Below, piece after piece: positions 37,450 to 44,917 of a stretch of 64,000 nucleotides of DNA; position 1 is the first letter of the stretch, and each line of letters begins with the position of its first letter. The position numbers were made by a program, and so were the translations under genes. The notes under the pieces were generated by a model. That model was given only the letters and a program-made list of their open reading frames with translations. It searched no databases and was not told the DNA's origin. Origin of the DNA: Variovorax atrisoli 110B (GTDB taxonomy: Bacteria; Pseudomonadota; Gammaproteobacteria; Burkholderiales; Burkholderiaceae_C); NCBI RefSeq assembly GCF_000382045.1, contig NZ_KB907464.1, positions 1-64,000 on the forward strand, in the 5' to 3' direction.

Positions 37450-37943
37450 CGGCTGCCCTTGCGCGGCCAGTGCCGCGTCGCCAGGATGATCGCCGCCACC
37501 GCGAGGCCGCCCCAGTAGTCCACGGGCGCGCCCCACAGCCAGTGCTTGTGCCAGAACGCATCCACCGGATTGAAGCGCTCCCAGCCGAAGGCCGGGTTGA
37601 TGAGGAACCAGGTGAAGTCCTCGCAGACCCAGAACACGATCAGGCCCGCTGCCGCCAGCCCCACGTCGCGCCAGGTCCATCGGCCATTGAAGGCCAGCGG
37701 CGAGAAGAACACCAGCGCCATGAAGGTGAAGACCCAGGCGTGGTAGCCCGTCATCGCGCGGCCGCCCCAGAAGAGGTCGAGCCAGATGCTGTTCTCGATG
37801 CGCCATGTGGGCAGCGAGGTGGCCCAGCCGGCACCGCCTTCGATCTGGATCTCGGCGTTGGCGAAGAAGAAGGCCATGACGATGACCCAGGCCAGGTAAC
37901 CGAGCGTGCGGGCCACGCTCGTCTTCTCGACGGCGGGCTTCAT
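37446..37943 (-). CDS. Integral membrane protein in the glycosyltransferase-phosphatase operon
   Basis: This 165-aa membrane protein has about four or five hydrophobic helices (LGYLAWVIVMAFFFANAEIQ, AWVFTFMALVFFSPLAF, VGLAAAGLIVFWVCEDFTWF, VDYWGGLAVAAIILA) and many aromatic residues. The conserved-looking acidic/aromatic segment CEDFTWFLINPAFGWE lies near 115-130. It is coupled at both ends by ATGA overlaps with the glycosyltransferase and the phosphatase. I do not recognise the family; in this context it may handle a lipid substrate. Confidence 0.8.
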   Translation of the reverse strand: MKPAVEKTSVARTLGYLAWVIVMAFFFANAEIQIEGGAGWATSLPTWRIENSIWLDLFWGGRAMTGYHAWVFTFMALVFFSPLAFNGRWTWRDVGLAAAGLIVFWVCEDFTWFLINPAFGWERFNPVDAFWHKHWLWGAPVDYWGGLAVAAIILATRHWPRKGSR

Positions 37944-39094
37944 GCGGGCGCCCCGAGCACGTGCCGCAGCACCGATCGCGCAGCCTGCGGCTTGCCCAGC
38001 GCTCGGCTGCGCGCGGCCATCGAGGAGAGCTTGGCCGGATCGGCCATGAGGCGCGCCACCTTGTAGTCGAGGCCGATGGCGTCGTAGGCCAGCCAGGCCG
38101 CGCCTTCCTCCATCAGGAAGCCGGCGTTGTGTTCTTCCTGCCCCGGAATGGGCGAGATCAGCAGCATCGGCTTGCCCAGCGCGAGGCACTCCGACACCGT
38201 GAGGCCGCCAGGCTTGGTCACCACCAGGTCGGACGCGGCCATCATCCGGTGCATCTCGTTGGTGAAGCCGATGGCCGCCACGCGGCCCGGGTGGCGCCTG
38301 GCCAGCGCCTCGAGCCTGCCGTGCGCCTCCGCATTGCGGCCCGCGACGGCGATCACCTGGAAGTCGTTCGGCTTGCCGTCGGGCCCGCCCATGCCGAGCA
38401 CGCGCTCGACCATGCTCGGCAGGTCGCCGACGCCCGCGCCTCCGGACACCATCAGCAGCACCGGCCGCGAAGGATCGAGGCCGAGCCCAGCCGCGCAGGC
38501 TTCACGCGCCAGCGCGGGCGCATCGGGCTCGGAGAAAGCCGGCATCACCGGGATGCCGGTGACGTGGATGCGCTCGGGCGGAATGCCGCGCGCCCGCAGC
38601 CGGAAGGCCACTTCTTCCGTCGCCGCGAGGTAGCCCGTCATGCCCGGCACCAGCCACATGTTGTGCAGGTCGTAGTCGGTGATCTGCAGCCACACGGGGT
38701 AGTCGATGCGGCCGCGGTTGCGCTCTCGCATCAGCAGTTCGGCCGGCAGGAAGTGGGTGCAGATCACCGCGTCGGGCTTCTCGCGGCGGATCTCGCGCAC
38801 CAGGGCGCCGGTGCTCAGCCGCTCGATGCCGCGGCGCAGGCGCTGCGAGGGTGCATGGTGCGGCGTGACGTCGGTGCGCTGGTGCAGGTAGGACCACAGC
38901 TCGGGCGCACGATTCACGAGCTGGATGTACCAGTCGGTGTAGACCTTGCGGAACCCCGCCGCCACATGGGCCATCGCGTCGATGTGGACCGCCGTGCAGG
39001 GCGGGGCGAGGGATTGCGCGGTGGCGGCGATCGCCTGTGCTGCACGCACGTGGCCGTTGCCGGCACTCACGCTGAGGATCAGGAGTTTGGTCAT
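37940..39094 (-). CDS. MGDG synthase / MurG-like glycosyltransferase (GT28)
   Basis: This 384-aa GT-B fold glycosyltransferase resembles monogalactosyldiacylglycerol synthase. Its N-terminus is LLILSVSAGNGHVRAAQAIA, with the MGDG-synthase-type SAGNGHxxAA. AVHIDAMAHVAAGFRKVYTDWY follows in the acceptor domain. The donor half has MVSGGAGVGDLPSMVERVL and TKPGGLTVSECLALGKPMLLI, with GQEEHNAGFL. Products could be glycolipids that replace phospholipids, as in bacteria under phosphate stress. It is the first gene of a three-gene coupled operon. The sugar donor is not determinable. Confidence 0.88.
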   Translation of the reverse strand: MTKLLILSVSAGNGHVRAAQAIAATAQSLAPPCTAVHIDAMAHVAAGFRKVYTDWYIQLVNRAPELWSYLHQRTDVTPHHAPSQRLRRGIERLSTGALVREIRREKPDAVICTHFLPAELLMRERNRGRIDYPVWLQITDYDLHNMWLVPGMTGYLAATEEVAFRLRARGIPPERIHVTGIPVMPAFSEPDAPALAREACAAGLGLDPSRPVLLMVSGGAGVGDLPSMVERVLGMGGPDGKPNDFQVIAVAGRNAEAHGRLEALARRHPGRVAAIGFTNEMHRMMAASDLVVTKPGGLTVSECLALGKPMLLISPIPGQEEHNAGFLMEEGAAWLAYDAIGLDYKVARLMADPAKLSSMAARSRALGKPQAARSVLRHVLGAPA

Positions 39095-39163
39095 GGAATC
39101 CGGGGTTTGCGCGGCGGATTATGGCGATGCCTTGTGGCAGTGCTTCTGGGGCCTTGTTCGGGG

Positions 39164-39265
39164 CACGCTCACGCCGACGGGGTTCCTTGCTCCGCGAATG
39201 TCCCCCGGGGCTGCGCCCCTCCTCCTTTATTTCGCTGCGCAAGGCACCCCATCGGCGTGAGCGTG
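39164..39265 (+). repeat. Family 1 palindromic repeat, copy 1c
   Basis: About 102 bp. The outer arms CACGCTCACGCCGACGGGG and the mirror ending GGCGTGAGCGTG pair with few mismatches. The core (CTCCGCGAATGT; CTCCTTTATTTCGCTGCG) is in plus orientation around GGGGCTGCGCCCC. It corresponds to copy 1b in the inverted composite at 6.1-6.3 kb. Confidence 0.85.
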
Positions 39266-39309
39266 GAAAAAGTGCTGGTTGATCAGCCAGCACAAGAGCA
39301 GCGCTCGTT

Positions 39310-39405
39310 GTGCACAGGGCATCGGGTGCTCCCCGCAGCGAAATAAAGGAGGAGGCCGCAGGCCGGGGGACATTCGCGGAGGGGAGTACCCGGTGGCCTG
39401 TGCAC
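39310..39405 (-). repeat. Family 1 palindromic repeat, copy 1d
   Basis: This 96-bp element has the core in minus orientation. Its right outer arm, ending GGCCTGTGCAC, is the exact reverse complement of the left arm of copy 1a over 25 bp. A 44-bp spacer separates it from 1c. Together they fill most of the 341-bp gap between nadV and the glycosyltransferase operon, in which no gene was found. Confidence 0.85.
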
Positions 39406-39435
39406 CCGCCCTGAATGAATGAATGAACCAAAAGC

Positions 39436-40881
39436 CTAAAGAGGCGCCCGCGAAGTGATGAACTGATTGACCCCCGCAGCAGCCCGCTCGCGAACAGCAT
39501 CGAAAGTGGTGCTCTCCACGATGCGCCCGTTCTCGAACACCGTCTGCAGCAAATCGGCCTGACCAACCGCCATCGTCTCTTCCCGCACGGTGCTCTCGAT
39601 GCCGTTCGCACCGCGCACCAGCGCAAGACGCCCCTTCTTCGAAGCCTTGCCCATGTCCCCCACGGGCGACTTGTACACGTCGCGCCACTCGCCGTTCACC
39701 TGCATAGCCGAGCACTTCATCGCCCACTGCATGGTGTCCCGGTTGACCTGCTGCAGCAGCCCGCCGCCCATGCCGAAGGCGATGTTCTCCGCCGAGAAAC
39801 CGTTGTGATAGAAGTTCGACAGGCACAGCCGCAGCGAGTCGAGCGTCACGCCGTCGCCCTGGATGATGCGCACGTTGTTCAGCACGCGGAAGCCCTTGGC
39901 GTTGGTCGTGGTGCCGAAGCGGTCGGCCAGGATGCGTGCAACCTGCAGCGTTGTCTCGGCCGGGTCGCCAGAGTCGGGCCGCACCACCAGCGTGGCGCCC
40001 GAGGCCACCACCTTGGCCTTCAGCTCCTCGCCCCAGATGCGCGCGCAGGCATTGAAGATGTCGTAGCTGTCGCTCACCACCGCGAAGGTCGCGCCGGGCT
40101 TGCCGAACTGGTCGACCATGTTGCCGTAGGCATCGGCTTCGTGCTCGCGGCCCCAGCCGGTGATGGTGCTGTGCTCGGCCGCGGGAATGGAGAAGCCCGC
40201 CACGTCGCAGTCGTAGTAGCGGCGCGCCGCCACCAGCGCGGCCAGCGTGTCGGTGCCCATGAAGTTCACCAGGTGCGCCATGCCGCCGAGCGCGGCCGAT
40301 TCGAGGCTCGAGACACCCCGCGCGCCGAAGTCGTGAAGCCGGAAGGCGATCTGGCCCTGCGGGTCGTCGCAGGTCGCTTCCAGGTAGCGCAGCAGCGTGG
40401 TGCGCGCTGCGGCCGAGAGCGTGGCCACCGTGGTGGGATACCAGATCGCGCGCAGCAGCTCGGTCTCGAGGAAGCTCGTGACCCAGAAGAACTCGGGGTC
40501 GGTGTTCTCGATGGTCGCGAGCACGTTGTGCACCGGCGTCACGCTGCCCTCGGGCACGGCGCGTATGCGCACCGGCATCATCCCGCCGTGCTTCTCGATC
40601 AGCCGCAGCCAGCCCTCGCGGTTGAAGGGCTCGCCGTGCACGGCCATGAGCGCGGCGGCTTCCTCGACATCGTCGCGCGTCACCGGCGTCTGCAGGTATT
40701 CGCGCAGGTAGGCCTGCAGCCCGAAGAAGAGCGAGTGGCTGAAGATGCCGCCGCGAGACTCGATGTAGCTGTACACCGTCTGCGTGCCGGGCGGGTACTG
40801 CATCCAGTGCGAGACCTTGTACGAGTCGGTGCGCAGCAGCAGGTTGTTGCCCAGGGGCGTGGAATTGAGATTGCGGTTCAT
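39436..40881 (-). CDS. nadV: Nicotinamide phosphoribosyltransferase
   Basis: This 481-aa enzyme of the NAMPT/NadV type converts nicotinamide and PRPP to NMN, allowing NAD salvage without deamidation. Family features are NLLLRTDSYKVSHWMQYPPG at the N-terminus, ESRGG, AIRLHDFGARGVSSLESAALGG (AFRLHDFGARGVSS here), AAEHSTITGWGREHE with the conserved His, and RPDSGDP. Length matches human NAMPT rather than the shorter PncB. Nearby nadM on the same strand (64 bp upstream) uses the NMN product. The start ATG at 40881 is preceded by a hairpin that includes the AAAGGAG Shine-Dalgarno. Confidence 0.95.
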   Translation of the reverse strand: MNRNLNSTPLGNNLLLRTDSYKVSHWMQYPPGTQTVYSYIESRGGIFSHSLFFGLQAYLREYLQTPVTRDDVEEAAALMAVHGEPFNREGWLRLIEKHGGMMPVRIRAVPEGSVTPVHNVLATIENTDPEFFWVTSFLETELLRAIWYPTTVATLSAAARTTLLRYLEATCDDPQGQIAFRLHDFGARGVSSLESAALGGMAHLVNFMGTDTLAALVAARRYYDCDVAGFSIPAAEHSTITGWGREHEADAYGNMVDQFGKPGATFAVVSDSYDIFNACARIWGEELKAKVVASGATLVVRPDSGDPAETTLQVARILADRFGTTTNAKGFRVLNNVRIIQGDGVTLDSLRLCLSNFYHNGFSAENIAFGMGGGLLQQVNRDTMQWAMKCSAMQVNGEWRDVYKSPVGDMGKASKKGRLALVRGANGIESTVREETMAVGQADLLQTVFENGRIVESTTFDAVRERAAAGVNQFITSRAPL

Positions 40882-40898
40882 GTGAAAGCTCCTTTCAC
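40882..40898 (-). promoter_or_regulatory. Hairpin enclosing the nadV ribosome-binding site
   Basis: On the minus strand GTGAAAG-GAG-CTTTCAC forms a perfect 7-bp stem with a 3-nt loop, and the Shine-Dalgarno AAAGGAG spans the stem and loop. It ends directly at the nadV start codon. A folded mRNA would hide the ribosome-binding site. Confidence 0.55.
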
Positions 40899-40901
40899 GT
40901 T

Positions 40902-40920
40902 GGCCCCGTCAACCGGGGCC
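40902..40920 (-). other. Second hairpin in the nadM-nadV gap
   Basis: GGCCCCG and CGGGGCC (with one extra C in the loop region) form a strong GC stem just upstream of the ribosome-binding-site hairpin. Two tandem hairpins in a 64-bp gap suggest post-transcriptional control. A terminator is less likely because no T-tract follows. Confidence 0.4.
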
Positions 40921-40945
40921 GTTCTTGCTGACAAGGCCGGGACGT

Positions 40946-42016
40946 TCAGTTCTTTCCCAGCCCACCCAAAAAATGATTCGCGATGAAGAAGTGGTCTTCG
41001 TAGATGCGCTCCTGCATGTCGAGGAACTCGGCGATCGGCACCCAGCGCACCTCGGCCGCGTCGTCGTCGGCGCGCACTTCCGACAGGCCCGTCCACTGGT
41101 TGTGCGCCAGCTCGAAGAAGAAGCCGTGCGTGATGGTGCGGCCGCGCTGCGAGCGATCGGGCGCGTCGAACACGTGGCTGGCCTTCATGCTGCCGTTGAG
41201 CACGGGCACCGGCACCTTCAGCCGCGTTTCTTCCTTCAGCTCGCGGATGGCCGCGTCCTGCAGCCGCTCGTGCTGGCCGACGAAGCCGCCGGGCAGCGCC
41301 CAGGTGCCCTTGCCGGGATGGAACTTGCGCTGCACCAGCAGGATGTGGCCTGCCTCGACCACCACCGCATCGACCGTGGTGTAGATCGGCGGGAATTCGC
41401 TGCCGGCGTAGCGGTACTTGTCGCGGTAGTCGGCGAGGAAGGCGCGCTCCTCGCAGAGCTCGGCGTAGTCGGCCGTGCGGGTGAACTGGTCGAGAAAGGC
41501 CGCGGTGCCGTCGGGCAGGTCGGCGCGGGCGAGCTGGCCGCGGTTCTCGGGGTCGAAGTAGAGGCTGCGCACGTCGGTGGCGTTGAGGCTCTCCACGCTG
41601 TTCTGGCCGACGAACTCCCAGTGCGGGAAGAGCTTGAGGTAGTAGCTCGATGCGTCCTTGAGGTGCCCCACGAGCGCCACCTTGGCCTTGGCCGGCGCAT
41701 GGCCGTCCTGCGCGATGAGCCGCTCGACCGCCGACTGGATCGACGCGATCCAGATCTGGTCGTTGTAGGGCGAGTCGCCCACGCCGACCACGCTCACGCG
41801 CATCTGCTCGGTGCCGCGAAGGCAGGCGCGCACCATGCGTTCGCGTTCGTCGAAGGTGAAGGGGTTCTTGACGCTGCGCGGCTGCCGGTCGGAGCCGACC
41901 ACCACGATGACCCGCTCGGCGGCGCGAAGGCCTTCCTCGATGAGTCGTTGATGTCCGAAATGAACGGGCTGGAAACGCCCGATGACGATGGCGTACTGGT
42001 ACTTGCGTGTGCTCAC
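40946..42016 (-). CDS. nadM: Bifunctional NMN adenylyltransferase / Nudix hydrolase
   Basis: This 356-aa fusion makes NAD+ from NMN and ATP. The N-terminal nucleotidyltransferase has GRFQPVHFGHQRLIEEGL with the HxGH-type site (VHFGH), and a second SxTxxR-like region around ESLNATDVRSLYF. The C-terminal Nudix box (GGFVGQHERLQDAAIRELKEE, ending TRL) keeps REL-EE but has Arg at the last Gly. Nudix activity on ADP-ribose is known for such fusions. The start is GTG 42014-42016 with GGGGGATT upstream. It is followed by nadV, and together they form a two-step nicotinamide salvage route. Confidence 0.93.
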   Translation of the reverse strand: MSTRKYQYAIVIGRFQPVHFGHQRLIEEGLRAAERVIVVVGSDRQPRSVKNPFTFDERERMVRACLRGTEQMRVSVVGVGDSPYNDQIWIASIQSAVERLIAQDGHAPAKAKVALVGHLKDASSYYLKLFPHWEFVGQNSVESLNATDVRSLYFDPENRGQLARADLPDGTAAFLDQFTRTADYAELCEERAFLADYRDKYRYAGSEFPPIYTTVDAVVVEAGHILLVQRKFHPGKGTWALPGGFVGQHERLQDAAIRELKEETRLKVPVPVLNGSMKASHVFDAPDRSQRGRTITHGFFFELAHNQWTGLSEVRADDDAAEVRWVPIAEFLDMQERIYEDHFFIANHFLGGLGKN

Positions 42017-42097
42017 TTGGGAATCCCCCAAAAAGGACGCGATCAACTCGCGTCTGGGTTCAGGATAGCATCGGTGCCGCATTCCGATCAAGCCCCG

Positions 42098-42937
42098 ATG
42101 ACAGAGCCTTCCTCTCCTTCCGCTCCCTCCGATGCCGTGCGCCTCAACAAGCGCATGGCCGATCTCAAGCTGTGCTCGCGCCGCGAAGCCGACGAATGGA
42201 TCGCCAACGGCTGGGTGAAGGTCAACGGCAGGCCGGCCGAGATGGGCGTGAAGGTCACGCCGGCCGACCGCATCGAGGTCGACAAGGCTGCCAAGGGCCA
42301 GCAGGCCAGCCAGGTCACCATCCTCATCAACAAGCCCATCGGCTACGTGAGCGGACAGGCCGAGGACGGGCACGATCCGGCGGTCAAGCTCTTCACGCCG
42401 CAGAACCGCTGGGCCGACGACAACGCGCGCTTCTTCTTCAGCCCGAAGCAGCTGCGCGGCCTTGCGCCCTGCGGCCGCCTCGACATCGATTCCACCGGCC
42501 TGCTGGTCATGACGCAGGACGGGCGCATCGCGCGCCAGCTCATCGGCGAGGACTCGACGATGGAGAAGGAGTACCTCGTGCGCGTGGCCTACCACGGCCT
42601 GGGCCAGCCCGCGCCCACGGGCCAGCTGGTGCGGCTGGACGACGACGACCCCGTCACCACCAACGTGCAGGCGGTCTTTCCGAAGGCCATGCTCGCGAAG
42701 CTGCGGCACGGCCTGAGCCTCGACGGGCAGGCGCTGAAGCCGGCGCGCGTGGACTGGCAGAACCCCGAGCAGCTGCGCTTCGTGCTCACCGAGGGCAAGA
42801 AGCGGCAGATCCGCCGCATGTGCGAGCTGGTCGGCCTGAAGGTGGTGGGGCTCAAGCGCGTGCGCATCGGCCGGGTGATGCTCGGCAACCTGCCGCTGGG
42901 GCAATGGCGATACCTCGCGCCGCACGAGAAGTTCTGA
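42098..42937 (+). CDS. RluF-like rRNA pseudouridine synthase
   Basis: This 279-aa pseudouridine synthase of the RsuA/RluB/E/F family modifies rRNA. An S4 RNA-binding domain comes first (RLNKRMADLKLCSRREADEW), then the catalytic Asp in CGRLDIDSTGLLVMTQDGR. TEGKKRQIRRMCELVGLKV and the end GNLPLGQWRYLAPHE match RluF most closely. The exact rRNA position is not assignable. ATG at 42098, in a short divergent gap of 81 bp from nadM. The next gene overlaps its 3' end. Confidence 0.92.
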   Translation: MTEPSSPSAPSDAVRLNKRMADLKLCSRREADEWIANGWVKVNGRPAEMGVKVTPADRIEVDKAAKGQQASQVTILINKPIGYVSGQAEDGHDPAVKLFTPQNRWADDNARFFFSPKQLRGLAPCGRLDIDSTGLLVMTQDGRIARQLIGEDSTMEKEYLVRVAYHGLGQPAPTGQLVRLDDDDPVTTNVQAVFPKAMLAKLRHGLSLDGQALKPARVDWQNPEQLRFVLTEGKKRQIRRMCELVGLKVVGLKRVRIGRVMLGNLPLGQWRYLAPHEKF

Positions 42938-44040
42938 GCCTGCGCGCGCTGAACCGCGCCACGCTGGCGCGGCAGGTGCTGCTGGAGCGGCGCAGGCTGG
43001 GCGTGACGCAGGCCGTCGAGCGGCTGGCCGGGCTGCAGGCGCAGGCACCCAATCCGCCCTACATCGGCCTCTGGAGCCGCATCGAGGGCTTCCGTCGAGA
43101 ACAGCTCACAGAGGCCCTGCGCCGGCGCCGCATCGTGCGCATGTCGACCCTGCGCGCGACGCTGCACCTGATGACCGCGCAGGACGCGCTGTCATGGCGC
43201 CCGCTGCTGGAGCCCGTGCATCAGCGAGGGCTGCTGGGCAGCACGCACAGGAAGGAACTTGAAGGGCTCGATCGCGCAGCGGTGATCGCGGCAGGGCGCG
43301 CACTGCTCGGCGAACAGCCGCGCACCGGCGCCGAGCTGGGGCAGGCGCTGGGCCTGCGGTGGACGGGCCGCGAGGCCGCATCGCTCGCCGCGCTGATCCG
43401 CAACAACCTGCCGCTCGTGCACCTGCCGCCGGCCGGCACCTGGAACTCGCACCAGGGCGCGGTGCTGCAGCCATTGGGCGACTGGCTCGGGCAGGCCGTG
43501 CAAGCCGCTGTCGCCACGCAGGAGGACATGCTGCTGCGCTACCTCGCCGCCTTCGGCCCGGCCACGCTGGCCGATGCCGGCGCATGGTCGGGCCTCACGG
43601 GATGGAAGGCGGTCGCCGAACGCCTGCGGCCGCAGTTGCGCGTGTTCGCGGGCGAAGACGGCCAGGAGCTGTTCGACCTGCCCCGCGCGCCGCGGCCCGA
43701 TCCCGATACGCCTGCGCCGCCGCGCCTCGTGGCCGAGTGGGACAACCTGCTGCTTTCGCACGCCGACCGCAGCCGCATCCTCAGCGAGTCGCATCGCGCC
43801 CGCGTGTTCACCGTCAACGGCATCGTGCGCGGCACGGTGCTGCTCGACGGCTTCGTCGCGGGCGTGTGGAAGATCGAGCGCGACAGGAGCCGGAGCAAGA
43901 AGAACATCGCCACCGTGCTGCTGGAGCCCTTCGGCCGCTGGTCGAAGGCCGACCGCGACGGCGTGGAGCGGGAGGCCCTCGACCTGCTGGCCTTCAGCTC
44001 GGACGACGAAGGCGAGCGCCACGCCGTGCGCCTGGCCTGA
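42904..44040 (+). CDS. Winged-helix DNA-binding domain-containing protein (HTH_42-like)
   Basis: This protein of about 378 aa fits the winged-helix DNA-binding-domain family (PF06224-type; some relatives act in DNA repair). Typical text is LNRATLARQVLLERRRLGV, then LQAQAPNPPYIGLWSRI and RRIVRMSTLRATLHLMTAQD. Its late part has LLSHADRSRIL and GFVAGVWKIERD. The ATG at 42904 would overlap the pseudouridine synthase by 34 bp, and the true start could instead be a GTG at 42976. No membrane or signal sequence. Function in this organism is unknown. Confidence 0.8.
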   Translation: MAIPRAAREVLSLRALNRATLARQVLLERRRLGVTQAVERLAGLQAQAPNPPYIGLWSRIEGFRREQLTEALRRRRIVRMSTLRATLHLMTAQDALSWRPLLEPVHQRGLLGSTHRKELEGLDRAAVIAAGRALLGEQPRTGAELGQALGLRWTGREAASLAALIRNNLPLVHLPPAGTWNSHQGAVLQPLGDWLGQAVQAAVATQEDMLLRYLAAFGPATLADAGAWSGLTGWKAVAERLRPQLRVFAGEDGQELFDLPRAPRPDPDTPAPPRLVAEWDNLLLSHADRSRILSESHRARVFTVNGIVRGTVLLDGFVAGVWKIERDRSRSKKNIATVLLEPFGRWSKADRDGVEREALDLLAFSSDDEGERHAVRLA

Positions 44041-44043
44041 TCC

Positions 44044-44070
44044 GGCATGGCCTGGCATGGCCTGGCATGG
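44044..44070 (+). repeat. Ten-bp tandem repeat (GGCATGGCCT)
   Basis: The unit GGCATGGCCT occurs 2.7 times in tandem, starting 3 bp after the stop of the winged-helix gene. It is short and perfect. No function is evident; it may be a slippage-prone spacer. Confidence 0.6.
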
Positions 44071-44101
44071 TCCGGCCATTGACCCCGCGGCGCGCCAGCC
44101 G

Positions 44102-44118
44102 CCTAAGCGTGCCCTAAG
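44102..44118 (+). promoter_or_regulatory. CCTAAG-N5-CCTAAG direct repeat upstream of the two-component genes
   Basis: Two exact CCTAAG hexamers lie 11 bp apart, about 85 bp upstream of the response-regulator gene. The arrangement matches the tandem half-sites bound by PmrA/QseB/TctD-type regulators and suggests autoregulation by the downstream OmpR-family regulator. Confidence 0.5.
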
Positions 44119-44202
44119 TATTCGCACCTACTCTGCGCCGCGGCGCAGGCTCTTCCGATCATCCCGGTCGCGTGCTACCTTGCGGCCGAAGGAGTCGCCG
44201 CG

Positions 44203-44859
44203 ATGCGCGTGCTGTTGGTGGAAGACGATGAAATGATCGGGCGCAGCCTGAAGCAGGCGCTCGAGGGCGCGGGCTGGTCAGCGGACTGGGTGCGCGACGG
44301 CGAACTGGCGCAGAGTGCGCTGGGCGACGGCGGCTACACCTGCGTGCTGCTCGATCTGGGCCTGCCGAAGCAGGACGGCACCGAGGTGCTGCGCCGCGCC
44401 CGCGAACGCGGCGACGCCACGCCGGTGCTGGTGCTCACCGCGCGCGACGGTCTCGACGACCGCATCCACAGCCTCGACCTCGGCGCCGACGACTACCTGC
44501 TCAAGCCCTTCGAATTCCGCGAGCTGCTCGCGCGCATGCGCGCCGTGGTGCGCCGCCGCGACGGCGCCGCGCACTCGCTGGTGGGCAGCGGCGCGCTGCA
44601 GCTCGATCTCACCACGCGCGAAGTCGTGGTCAACGGCGCGCGCGAGGCGCTCACCGCGCGCGAGTTCGCGCTGCTGCACGCACTGCTGGAGCGCCCCGGC
44701 GCCATCCTCTCGCGCGAGCAGCTCGAGAACCGCATCTACGGCTGGGGCGAGGAAGTCACCAGCAACGCGATCGACGTGCTGATCCACGGCATGCGCAGGA
44801 AGCTCGGCGCCGATGCGATCCGCAACGTGCGCGGCCTGGGCTGGCGCGTCGCCGCATGA
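44203..44859 (+). CDS. OmpR-family response regulator (QseB/PmrA/TctD group)
   Basis: This 218-aa DNA-binding response regulator has phospho-acceptor Asp51 in VLLDLGLPKQDG, Lys in DDYLLKPFEFRELLAR, and a C-terminal winged helix (LTAREFALLHALLERPGAIL, SREQLENRIYGWGEEVTSNA). The motif GWGEEVTSNAIDVLIHGMRRKLG is diagnostic of the QseB/PmrA/TctD group. It pairs with the kinase 58 bp downstream. A CCTAAG direct repeat upstream may be its own target. The physiological signal is unknown. Confidence 0.93.
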   Translation: MRVLLVEDDEMIGRSLKQALEGAGWSADWVRDGELAQSALGDGGYTCVLLDLGLPKQDGTEVLRRARERGDATPVLVLTARDGLDDRIHSLDLGADDYLLKPFEFRELLARMRAVVRRRDGAAHSLVGSGALQLDLTTREVVVNGAREALTAREFALLHALLERPGAILSREQLENRIYGWGEEVTSNAIDVLIHGMRRKLGADAIRNVRGLGWRVAA

Positions 44860-44917
44860 TGATGCCCGCCCGCAGGCCTCGCGCACTTCGGGGTAGGGCT
44901 GCCGGGCTGGCCTGCCG

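Noticed and set aside
44860..44917. CTCGCGCACTTCGGGGTAGG between the two-component genes as a fifth family 2 repeat
   Set aside because: Only about 15 bp match the family; the hairpins and the distal half are missing.
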